The position numbers and the translations under genes are program-made. A stretch of 51,734 bases of DNA from Fusobacterium sp. FSA-380-WT-3A. Lineage in GTDB: Bacteria > Fusobacteriota > Fusobacteriia > Fusobacteriales > Fusobacteriaceae. Location: the NCBI RefSeq assembly GCF_012843705.1, contig NZ_JABAFQ010000013.1, positions 1-51,734 of the forward strand. Direction: 5' to 3'. Position 1 is the first letter of the stretch. Every line of letters begins with the position of its first letter. Positions 34,089-41,876 of the stretch are shown piece by piece. Under the pieces are notes generated by a model. That model saw nothing but the letters and a program-made list of their open reading frames with translations. It was not told the DNA's origin and searched no databases.

Positions 34089-35588
34089 TTATTTTAGGAT
34101 TTTATAAATTTTATCTATATCTAAATTTTGACGCATTAATCTAGCTAGATTTTTAAGTTCTGTTTCTTGATGAGATTCCATATTTATATATTCTAAAATA
34201 GGATTTAAACCTTTTAATTCTCTTAATTTATTTAAAAATTTTCTTGTAAATTTTGGAGAATCAAAAAGCCCATGAATATATGTTCCTATAATATTATCTT
34301 TACAAATTAGAGTAAAATCATCCTCTCCTGTAACAGAATATTTAGAAGCCTCTCCTGTTGTAACTCCTTGATGAATTTCACAACCAGATACCACTATTCC
34401 GTCAAAATCTTTTAATATTCCTGTACAATTACACAAAGTTTTAGAAACTTGTTTTGTATATTTCTTTTCCTTCATAGTAGTTGTCATTGGAAAAATATTA
34501 AGAGTTTCAGCTTTTAAGAAAGAACTTTCTATCTGTTTTAAATCTTTAATAGATTTACCAAGCATTTGGAATCCACTATGAATTCCTAAAATAGGTGTTC
34601 CTTTTTTTACATGTTCCATTATACCATCAGTTATTTTTCTTGTATTTATAATTGAAAAATCATAAATAGCATTTTTACTACCAGGTAAAATTATAAGGTC
34701 AAACTCTTGGTTTAAATCCTCTTTTGTATTTATATATGTAAGTTTTACATCTTCATAAACCAATAGAGATGTAAAATCAGTAGAGTTAGAAAGTTTTTCA
34801 AAATTAATGATAGCTATATTTAAATCTTTTTTTGGTTTTTCATCTTCTTTTGAAAAATTATAACTATCTTCATTTTCTATTTGAATTTTTGTATAAGGTA
34901 AAATACCGAGACATGGAACATCTAAATTTTCAGATTTTAATTTTTCATCTAACATTTTAATTCCATCTTTTAATAAATCTACATCACCACGGAATTTATT
35001 TATAATATAACCTTTTATACGGTTTCTATCTTTTTTATCTAGTAACATTAAAGTTCCATAAATAGAAGCAAAAACTCCACCTCTTTCAATATCAGCTATA
35101 AGAATTACGTTAGAGTCAACCATTTCAGCAATACCCATATTTACTAAATCAGTTTTTCTAAAATTTATTTCAGCAGGACTTCCTCCACCTTCCAAAACTC
35201 CAATATCAAAATTTTCTTTTAAAATATCATAGTTTCTCTTAATTATTTTTTTAAAAAATTCATATTCTTCATAATATTCTTTAGCTTGCATATTTCTAAA
35301 AACAATACCTTCTAAAATGACTTGTGAAGAAAAATTATCTCCTGTTGGTTTTAAAAGTATTGGATTCATAAAAACTTTAGGCTTAGTATTAGCTGCTTCA
35401 GCTTGAATAACTTGAGCTCTACTCATCTCTTTTCCATCTTCATCAACAGAAGAGTTAAGAGCCATATTTTGTGATTTAAAAGGAGCTACCTTATATCCAT
35501 CTTGAGAAAATATTCTACATAGTCCAGCAGTAAGGAGAGTTTTTCCAACTGATGAACCTGTACCTTGTAACATTATTTTTTTATGCAT
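34089..35588 (-). CDS. cobQ: Cobyric acid synthase with altered glutaminase active site
   Basis: This 499-residue protein matches CobQ/CbiP, the ATP-dependent amidase that converts cobyrinic acid a,c-diamide to cobyric acid. The N-terminal dethiobiotin-synthetase-like domain is complete: LQGTGSSVGKTLL, PFKSQNMALNSSV, MSRAQVIQAEAA and the DIERGGVFASIYGT segment. The C-terminal glutaminase domain keeps GCEIHQG and the final GTYIHGLFDSP (His439), but the nucleophile motif GICGGYQ reads GIHSGFQ at residues 335-341, placing His where Cys is expected. It may depend on free ammonia. No other cobalamin genes are in the window. Confidence 0.9.
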   Translation of the reverse strand: MHKKIMLQGTGSSVGKTLLTAGLCRIFSQDGYKVAPFKSQNMALNSSVDEDGKEMSRAQVIQAEAANTKPKVFMNPILLKPTGDNFSSQVILEGIVFRNMQAKEYYEEYEFFKKIIKRNYDILKENFDIGVLEGGGSPAEINFRKTDLVNMGIAEMVDSNVILIADIERGGVFASIYGTLMLLDKKDRNRIKGYIINKFRGDVDLLKDGIKMLDEKLKSENLDVPCLGILPYTKIQIENEDSYNFSKEDEKPKKDLNIAIINFEKLSNSTDFTSLLVYEDVKLTYINTKEDLNQEFDLIILPGSKNAIYDFSIINTRKITDGIMEHVKKGTPILGIHSGFQMLGKSIKDLKQIESSFLKAETLNIFPMTTTMKEKKYTKQVSKTLCNCTGILKDFDGIVVSGCEIHQGVTTGEASKYSVTGEDDFTLICKDNIIGTYIHGLFDSPKFTRKFLNKLRELKGLNPILEYINMESHQETELKNLARLMRQNLDIDKIYKILK

Positions 35589-35637
35589 AATAAACCCCTT
35601 ATTAATTAATTTATTTAAATCTCTAAAAAATAGTTAA

Positions 35638-36048
35638 TTATTTTTTTCTAGCTAAAATTATAACACTTTCAGTATAACTAAATCCGTATCCAAATCCATA
35701 ACCACTTGTACCTCTTACAGCTTCTGTTTCATGTAAAATTCTTTTACTACTAGTAATATTTCCAGCATCATATTGATATCTATAACTTCCAGAAGTAATA
35801 GGAGTGATTGATACAATTTCATATCCTTCATTATTAAGATTTGTGATAGCTCTATTTATATCATCAGTTAAAAGTTCTCCATCAATAAGACAATCTGAAT
35901 ATCCAGTAGTTACCCAAACTTTTTTTTCTTCAAAAATTTCTTTTTGTTTACCAAAAAGCCCTTTTTCAAATTTACCTGTAGGTTCATGAGAGATTCTGTA
36001 TTCACCAATAGGTCTAAATTTAGCTTTAACATAAACAACTTTTTCCAT
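35638..36048 (-). CDS. Conserved-looking cytoplasmic protein of unknown function
   Basis: I do not recognise this 136-residue protein. It has no signal or membrane segment. It has a beta-rich look (VVYVKAKFRPIGEYRI, VWVTTGYSDCLIDGELL, GYEIVSITPITSGSYRYQYD) and a glycine/tyrosine-rich tail at about 112-130 (GTSGYGFGYGFSYTES) before ESVIILARKK. A GAGGAGG site precedes the ATG. It is upstream of cobQ by 49 bases but no functional link is apparent. Confidence 0.6.
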   Translation of the reverse strand: MEKVVYVKAKFRPIGEYRISHEPTGKFEKGLFGKQKEIFEEKKVWVTTGYSDCLIDGELLTDDINRAITNLNNEGYEIVSITPITSGSYRYQYDAGNITSSKRILHETEAVRGTSGYGFGYGFSYTESVIILARKK

Positions 36049-36145
36049 ATTTCCTCCTCTATTTAATAGTGGCTTATACTATAAATATATCATTTTTTAT
36101 AAAAAAATTAAAGTAAAATAAATGTTAAATAAAAAATTATTATGT

Positions 36146-36151
36146 TATAAT
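36146..36151 (+). promoter_or_regulatory. Extended -10 of the sugar acetyltransferase gene
   Basis: TGT-TATAAT (TATAAT at 36146-36151) lies 28 bases before the ATG at 36179. It sits inside the longer reading frame that begins at 36122, which argues that the longer start is wrong. Confidence 0.6.
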
Positions 36152-36178
36152 TATAGAAAAACTTTTATGGAGAAAAAA

Positions 36179-36763
36179 ATGACAGAAAAAGAAAAATCTA
36201 AATTGGGATTATTATATGATGCTAACTATGATAAAGAACTTTTAGAAGAGAGGAAAATTTCTAAAGAGTTATGTTATGAATTTAATATTTTAAAACCTTC
36301 TGAAAAAGAAAGGGGAAAAGAAATTATAAGAAAACTTTTTGGAAAAATTCAAGGAAAATTTTCAATTAATCAGCCTTTTCATTGTGATTATGGATATAAT
36401 ATAGAAATTGGTGAAAATTTTTATTCTAATCATAATTTAATAATTTTAGATGGAGCAAAAGTTAAAATAGGAAACAATGTTTTTATAGGTCCTAATTGTT
36501 GTATAACTACAGCTGGACATCCTATAGATGTAGAAGATAGAAATTGTGGATTAGAATATGCTTATCCTATAACTATTGGAGATAATGTTTGGATAGGAAC
36601 AAATGTGAGTATTTTGCCAGGTGTAAAAATAGGAGATAATAGTGTAATAGGAGCTGGAAGTGTAGTTAATAAAGAGATTCCAGAAAATGTTATAGCAGTT
36701 GGGAATCCTTGTAAAGTAATTAGAAAAATTTCTAAGAAGGATAAAGAAAAATATAAAAGATAA
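36179..36763 (+). CDS. Sugar O-acetyltransferase (maltose/galactoside acetyltransferase type)
   Basis: The protein starts MTEKEKSKLGLLYDANYDKE, the usual Maa/LacA opening, followed by FHCDYGYNIEIGENF and left-handed beta-helix hexapeptide repeats with the catalytic His region TAGHPID, GDNVWIGTNVSILPGVKIGDNSVIGAGSVV. It transfers an acetyl group from acetyl-CoA to a sugar hydroxyl, often as detoxification of non-metabolised sugars. I choose ATG 36179, with GGAG seven bases upstream and an extended -10 before it, over in-frame ATGs at 36122 and 36167. Confidence 0.88.
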   Translation: MTEKEKSKLGLLYDANYDKELLEERKISKELCYEFNILKPSEKERGKEIIRKLFGKIQGKFSINQPFHCDYGYNIEIGENFYSNHNLIILDGAKVKIGNNVFIGPNCCITTAGHPIDVEDRNCGLEYAYPITIGDNVWIGTNVSILPGVKIGDNSVIGAGSVVNKEIPENVIAVGNPCKVIRKISKKDKEKYKR

Positions 36764-36770
36764 AAAATAA

Positions 36771-36798
36771 TGGGACTTTTTATACTTAAAAAGTCCCA
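36771..36798. terminator. Bidirectional terminator between acetyltransferase gene and ptsI
   Basis: TGGGACTTTTT (36771-36781) pairs perfectly with AAAAAGTCCCA (36788-36798) around a 6-base loop, between convergent genes. Confidence 0.8.
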
Positions 36799-36836
36799 AT
36801 CTATTTTATTATATAATTTTTGCCTTTTTTATTCTA

Positions 36837-38567
36837 TTACTTTGTATAGCTAGAAGAGTTGAAATTTTTAATTTCTTCCATAACTTCTTCAGCAGTAGCA
36901 AGAGATAAAACTTTTTCAACTAGAGCTTCACATTGAGTTTTATCAAGTGACATTATATTTCTTTTTATTCTTGGTACTGATATAGCTGACATAGAGAAAG
37001 CATCTAGTCCCATACCAAATAATATAGCTGTAGCATTTTCATCTCCAGCAAACTCTCCACACATAGAGATACTTATATTTTCACTGTGAGCTCCATCTAT
37101 AGCACATTTTATAGCTTGAAGTACAGCTGGATTATAAGAGTTGTAAAGGTTAGAAATTTTTTCATTTCCTCTATCAACAGCTAATGTATATTGAGTTAAA
37201 TCATTAGTTCCAATAGAGAAGAAGTCACATTCTTTAGCAAAAGAAGAAGCTCTAAAGGCAACAGCTGGAGTTTCAACCATAATTCCAAGTTGAATATTTT
37301 CATCAAAAGCTATTCCTTCATTTCTTAATTCTTCCATACACTCTTTTAATAAAGCTCTTGATTTTCTAACTTCTGTTAAAGAAATTATCATAGGAAGCAT
37401 TATTTTAATATATCCAAAAGCAGAAGCTCTTAAAAGTGCTCTAAATTGAGTTTTTAAAATTTCAGGTCTATCAAGACAAACTCTTAGAGCTCTCCATCCT
37501 AAGAAAGGATTTTCTTCTTTTGGTAATTCCATATAAGGTAAAGATTTATCTCCACCAATATCCATAGTTCTTATAGTAACTGGTTTTCCTTCTAAAGCTT
37601 CAGCAACAGCTTTATAAGCTTCAAATTGTTCATCTTCACTAGGGAAACAATCATTATTCATAAATAAGAATTCTGTTCTATAAAGTCCAATTCCTTGAGC
37701 TCCATTTTTTAATACCCCATTAATATCTTTAGGAGAACCTATATTAGCCCAAGCTCCAACTTTTTTACCATCTTTAGAAACAGCATCTTTATCTTTTAAT
37801 TGTTTTAAAAGTTCTTTTTCAGCTAAAAATTCATCTCTTTTTAAAGTATAAGTTTTTATTTCTTCTTCAGTAGGATTTAATATAACAACTCCTTCTAAAG
37901 CATCAACTATTATAGAATCACCAGATTTTACATCTGAATATTTTTCTCCTGTTCCAACAACAGCAGGGATTTCAAGAGACCTAGCCATTATAGATGAATG
38001 AGCTGTTTTTCCACCAATTTCAGTAACAAAAGCTAAAACATTTTCTAAATCTAATTGGGCAGTATCAGAAGGAGTAAGGTCTTTAGTAATTATTACAGAA
38101 TCTTTAGGAAGATTAGATAAATCTAAAATTTCAGTCCCTGTGATATTGAAAAGCCATCTTTTTCCAATATCTTTAAGGTCAGCAGCTCTTTCTCTTAAAT
38201 AAGGGTCTTCTAAACATCCTAACATTTCACAATATCCAGCAAGTCCTTGCTCAAGAGCATTTTCAGCTGTTATTTGTTCATCTTCGATTAATTCGACTAC
38301 TTCATCAAATAAATCTTCATCTTCTAATAAAGTGATATGTCCATCAAAAATACTTGCTTTATCTTCACCTAATTTTTTAGCAGTTTTTTCTCTTATAGCA
38401 AGTAATTGTTCTTTAGAAATATTTCTTCCATTAAGTAATCTTTCTTTTTCTAATTCAGTATCTTCAATATTATTTTTATTAATAATAATTTCATTTTCTT
38501 TATATAAAAATACTTTTCCTACTGATACCCCAGGTGATGCAGGAATTCCATTAATAATAATACTCAT
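36837..38567 (-). CDS. ptsI: Phosphoenolpyruvate-protein phosphotransferase (PTS enzyme I)
   Basis: This 576-residue protein matches enzyme I: GIPASPGVSVGKVFLY at the start, the phosphorylated His in GGKTAHSSIMARS near residue 190, GIGLYRTEFLFM and the C-terminal PEP-binding barrel ending with SMCGEFAGD. It takes phosphate from PEP and passes it to HPr, feeding all sugar phosphotransferase systems. It is downstream of ptsH on the same strand, separated by a terminator-like hairpin, so its level may be set by readthrough. The ribosome site is AAGGATGG. Confidence 0.97.
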   Translation of the reverse strand: MSIIINGIPASPGVSVGKVFLYKENEIIINKNNIEDTELEKERLLNGRNISKEQLLAIREKTAKKLGEDKASIFDGHITLLEDEDLFDEVVELIEDEQITAENALEQGLAGYCEMLGCLEDPYLRERAADLKDIGKRWLFNITGTEILDLSNLPKDSVIITKDLTPSDTAQLDLENVLAFVTEIGGKTAHSSIMARSLEIPAVVGTGEKYSDVKSGDSIIVDALEGVVILNPTEEEIKTYTLKRDEFLAEKELLKQLKDKDAVSKDGKKVGAWANIGSPKDINGVLKNGAQGIGLYRTEFLFMNNDCFPSEDEQFEAYKAVAEALEGKPVTIRTMDIGGDKSLPYMELPKEENPFLGWRALRVCLDRPEILKTQFRALLRASAFGYIKIMLPMIISLTEVRKSRALLKECMEELRNEGIAFDENIQLGIMVETPAVAFRASSFAKECDFFSIGTNDLTQYTLAVDRGNEKISNLYNSYNPAVLQAIKCAIDGAHSENISISMCGEFAGDENATAILFGMGLDAFSMSAISVPRIKRNIMSLDKTQCEALVEKVLSLATAEEVMEEIKNFNSSSYTK

Positions 38568-38599
38568 TTATTATACCATCCTTTTAATTTTTGATAAAA

Positions 38600-38623
38600 A
38601 AGAGGGGATACCTATCCCCTCTT
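38600..38623 (-). terminator. Intrinsic terminator/attenuator between ptsH and ptsI
   Basis: An 11-bp perfect stem with four consecutive G-C pairs (38600-38610 with 38613-38623) and a T6 run on the minus strand sits 10 bases after the ptsH stop and about 30 bases before the ptsI start. It should end most ptsH transcripts and let a minority read into ptsI. Confidence 0.75.
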
Positions 38624-38633
38624 ACTTAATTAA

Positions 38634-38897
38634 CTAGTCTTTTAAGTTAGCAAGAAGTTCAGCTAATTTTTCAACAGCTTCTTGTTCATCTTCTCCATCA
38701 GCATAAACAGTAACTTGAGTTCCTTTTTTTATTCCTAGAGAAAGAAGTTTTAAAAGAGAAGTCCCTTTTACTTTTTTTCCTTCAGCATTTTCTACTTCAA
38801 TAGAAGATTTAAAAGTTTTTGCTAAACTAACAAATTCATTTCCTGGTCTAGTGTGAAGTCCAGTTTCGTTTGTAATTTCTACAGTTTTAGATAACAT
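38634..38897 (-). CDS. ptsH: PTS phosphocarrier protein HPr
   Basis: This 87-residue protein has the active His15 in ETGLHTRPGNEF and the regulatory-site region GTSLLKLLSLGIKKG, in which Ser47 aligns with the HPr-kinase target Ser46 of Bacillus. It relays phosphate from enzyme I to the sugar-specific EII proteins. A strong AGGAGG site and a near-perfect promoter suggest high expression. Confidence 0.96.
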   Translation of the reverse strand: MLSKTVEITNETGLHTRPGNEFVSLAKTFKSSIEVENAEGKKVKGTSLLKLLSLGIKKGTQVTVYADGEDEQEAVEKLAELLANLKD

Positions 38898-38964
38898 TAT
38901 TACCTCCTAAAATTAATAAAGATTTTTATTATAAATAAGACAAAATTATATAAACAGTATGAAT

Positions 38965-38993
38965 ATAATATACTATTTTATAAAAAATGTCAA
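38965..38993 (-). promoter_or_regulatory. Promoter of ptsH-ptsI
   Basis: On the minus strand TTGACA (38988-38993), 17 bases, TATTAT (38965-38970), about 65 bases upstream of the ptsH ATG. Confidence 0.75.
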
Positions 38994-39058
38994 TAAAAAA
39001 ACATTTCACTTTTTAAATAATATTTATTAGTTCATAAAAAGTACTAAAAATAGAAAAA

Positions 39059-40873
39059 TTAATCTTTTTTAACAAAATGTTTTCTTCTTTCAGCATCAGT
39101 TAAATATTTTTTTCTAAGTCTTATGAAATTAGGTGTAACTTCTACATATTCATCTTCAGAAATATAGTCAAGAGCTTGTTCTAAAGTTAATTTTCTAGGA
39201 GGAGCTAATTTAACAGCATCATCACTTCCAGCAGCTCTCATATTTGTAAGCTTTTTAGTTTTACAAGCATTAACAATAAGGTCATTTTCTTTTGCATGTT
39301 CTCCAACAACCATACCTTCATAAACATCTACACCTGGTTCTATAAATAACTCTCCTCTTTCTTGGATGGCATTAAGGGCATAAGCTATAGATACTCCAGT
39401 TTCTGTGGCAATAAGAACACCTTTTTTTCTACCTGTAATAGGTCCTTTAAATGGCTCAAAATCATAGAAAGAATGGTTAAGAATTCCAGAACCTTTAGTG
39501 TCAGTTAAAAATTCATTTCTATATCCAATTATACCTCTTGAAGGTATTTTAAATTCTAAACGAGTATATCCATCTTGTCCAGGAGTCATACTTACAAGTT
39601 CTCCTTTTCTTGAACCTAATTTTTCAATAACTACTCCTGTATAAGCATCTTCTACATCTATTAAAGCCATTTCAATAGGCTCATAAGTTTTTCCATTTAT
39701 CTCTTTTAATATAACTTTTGGTTTAGAAACTTGAACTTCAAATCCCTCTCTTCTCATATTTTCTAATAGAATAGATAATTGAAGTTCTCCTCTTCCTTTT
39801 ACCACAAAGGCATCTGGAGAATCAGTAGCTTCTACTTTCATACTAACATTTTTTTGTAATTCTTTTTGAAGTCTATCCCAAATATTTCTTGATGTAATAT
39901 ACTTTCCATCTCTTCCAGCAAATGGAGAAGAGTTTACCATAAATGTCATAGAAAGAGTAGGCTCATCTATATCAATTAGAGGTAAAGCCACAGGTTCATT
40001 AACATCAGCAACAGTTTCCCCAATATCAATACTGCTTAATCCAGCTATTGAAACAATTTCTCCACAGAAAGCTTCTTCAACTTCAACTTTATTAAGTCCT
40101 TCATAACCATAAATTATAGAGATTTTATTTTTTACCATTGTTCCATCTCTTTTTATAAGCATAACCTCTTGGTTTCTTCTCATTTTTCCATTGTGAATTT
40201 TTCCAACAGCTAATTGCCCAACATAGTTATCATATTCAATATTAGTGATTAAAAATTGAAGTGGTTTATTAACATCTCCACTTGGGTCATCTACTTCACT
40301 AAGAATAGTTTCAAATAATGGTATCATATTAGTATCAGTATCTTCTAATTCTTTTTTAGCAAATCCACCTTTTCCAGAAGCATAAAGAACAGGGAATTCT
40401 AATTGATGTTCATTGGCATTAAGCTCAATAAATAAATCATAAACCATATAAAGAACTTCTTCTGGTCTTGCATTTGGTTTATCAATTTTATTAACAACAA
40501 CTATAGGTCTGTGTCCTTGCTCTAATGCTTTTTTAAGAACATATTTTGTTTGAGGCATTGGACCTTCAAAAGCATCAACTAAAAGAATAACAGAATCAAC
40601 CATTTTCATAATTCTTTGTACTTCTCCACCGAAGTCAGCATGTCCTGGAGTGTCAATAATATTGATTTTATAGTCTTTATATTTTACAGAAGCATTTTTA
40701 GAGAAAATTGTAATTCCTCTTTCTCTTTCAATATCATTAGAGTCCATAACTCTTTCAGAAACTTTTTCAAGTTCATGAGCTCCAAAAACTCCAGCTTGTT
40801 TTAATAAACAGTCAACAAGAGTAGTTTTACCATGGTCAACATGGGCAATAATTGCAATATTTTTGATTTTCAT
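39059..40873 (-). CDS. typA: Translational GTPase TypA/BipA
   Basis: This 604-residue elongation-factor-like GTPase has [15 protein letters not shown] (G1), ERGITI (G2), [12 protein letters not shown] (G3), [10 protein letters not shown] (G4), EF-G-like domains III and V, and the TypA-specific C-terminal domain. It binds ribosomes and aids 50S assembly, especially under stress or cold. It follows truB by 17 bases and is probably co-transcribed with it. Confidence 0.97.
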   Translation of the reverse strand: MKIKNIAIIAHVDHGKTTLVDCLLKQAGVFGAHELEKVSERVMDSNDIERERGITIFSKNASVKYKDYKINIIDTPGHADFGGEVQRIMKMVDSVILLVDAFEGPMPQTKYVLKKALEQGHRPIVVVNKIDKPNARPEEVLYMVYDLFIELNANEHQLEFPVLYASGKGGFAKKELEDTDTNMIPLFETILSEVDDPSGDVNKPLQFLITNIEYDNYVGQLAVGKIHNGKMRRNQEVMLIKRDGTMVKNKISIIYGYEGLNKVEVEEAFCGEIVSIAGLSSIDIGETVADVNEPVALPLIDIDEPTLSMTFMVNSSPFAGRDGKYITSRNIWDRLQKELQKNVSMKVEATDSPDAFVVKGRGELQLSILLENMRREGFEVQVSKPKVILKEINGKTYEPIEMALIDVEDAYTGVVIEKLGSRKGELVSMTPGQDGYTRLEFKIPSRGIIGYRNEFLTDTKGSGILNHSFYDFEPFKGPITGRKKGVLIATETGVSIAYALNAIQERGELFIEPGVDVYEGMVVGEHAKENDLIVNACKTKKLTNMRAAGSDDAVKLAPPRKLTLEQALDYISEDEYVEVTPNFIRLRKKYLTDAERRKHFVKKD

Positions 40874-40890
40874 AAATCTCCATCCTTATA

Positions 40891-41757
40891 TTAATAGTAT
40901 TTATAACCTTTTAATCTGTTAGAACTCACATAGGCAAGTCCTAAAAACTCATCAGTTCCTTCAAAATAAATTTTGTAGAATCCGTCATTAGTATTATTTA
41001 CTACAAGAGTATTTCCATTTAAAAATAAAGTTTTATTTTTTTCAGTAGAAATTGTAAGTGAAGGATATTTAAAATATTCTTCAACAGTTCTAATGAAAGA
41101 ACAATCTTTATTTGAATATAAACTTTCAATCTTTTCTAAAGTAAAACTATTTTCAATATTTTCACTACCTACAGAAATTCTTTCAAGTGATGTCATAGTA
41201 GCAAAAGTTTTTAAATCTATTCCAATATCATAAATAAGAGAACGGATATAAGTTCCTTTAGAAACTTTACAATAGATTTTTGCTTTTTTACCATTAAATT
41301 TTAAAAGAGATAAATCATAAATTGTTATATCTCTAGCTTCTCTTTCAATAGTTTCACCTTTACGAGCTAAATCATAAAGTTTTTCACCATTTATTTTTAT
41401 GGCTGAATACATAGGAGGAATTTGTTTTATATTTCCAAGAAATTTTTTTAAACATTCCTCTAATTTTTCAGAAGAAACAGAAAAATTTTTAACTGAATCA
41501 ATAATTTTTCCCTCAGAATCATATGTATCTGTAGAATAACCTAATTGAAACTCAGCAATATATTCTTTTTCTAATTTTTCTATATCTTGAACTAACTTAG
41601 TAGCTTTTCCAACACAGACAACTAAAACACCAGAAGCTAATGGGTCAAGAGTTCCTGTATGTCCAATCTTTTTTATTTTTAAAATTTTTCTAAGTTTTCT
41701 GATAACATCAAAAGAAGTAATACCAGAAGGTTTATTTATATTAATAATTCCGTCCAA
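40891..41757 (-). CDS. truB: tRNA pseudouridine(55) synthase
   Basis: This 288-residue protein has DGIININKPSGITSFDVI, the catalytic Asp38 in GHTGTLDPLASGVLVV, SKGTYIRSLIYDIG, and a C-terminal PUA-like tail. It makes pseudouridine 55 in the T loop of tRNAs. The start is TTG at 41757 with GGAG eight bases upstream; no ATG fits. It leads the truB-typA operon. Confidence 0.96.
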   Translation of the reverse strand: MDGIININKPSGITSFDVIRKLRKILKIKKIGHTGTLDPLASGVLVVCVGKATKLVQDIEKLEKEYIAEFQLGYSTDTYDSEGKIIDSVKNFSVSSEKLEECLKKFLGNIKQIPPMYSAIKINGEKLYDLARKGETIEREARDITIYDLSLLKFNGKKAKIYCKVSKGTYIRSLIYDIGIDLKTFATMTSLERISVGSENIENSFTLEKIESLYSNKDCSFIRTVEEYFKYPSLTISTEKNKTLFLNGNTLVVNNTNDGFYKIYFEGTDEFLGLAYVSSNRLKGYKYY

Positions 41758-41788
41758 TAAATCAACTCCATTTTAAATTTTACATAAT

Positions 41789-41797
41789 ATTATATCA
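41789..41797 (-). promoter_or_regulatory. Extended -10 promoter of truB-typA
   Basis: Minus-strand TGA-TATAAT (-10 at 41789-41794) lies about 32 bases before the TTG start; no clear -35. The same TGATATAAT string occurs before prfA and the acyltransferase operon. Confidence 0.6.
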
Positions 41798-41820
41798 TAA
41801 AAATTAAAATAAGAAAAATA

Positions 41821-41850
41821 AAAAATAGAGAGATTTTTCCCTCTATTTTT
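41821..41850 (-). terminator. Terminator of the M16 peptidase gene
   Basis: AAAAATAGAG (41821-41830) pairs with CTCTATTTTT (41841-41850), with inner G-C pairing, directly downstream of the peptidase stop. Confidence 0.7.
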
Positions 41851-41876
41851 TATTGTATTATTTAAGTTCAAAAATT

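Noticed and set aside
38567-38581. A promoter for ptsI: TGG-TATAAT just before its ATG
   Set aside because: A transcript from it would start at or inside the ptsI start codon, leaving no ribosome site; it is likely chance.
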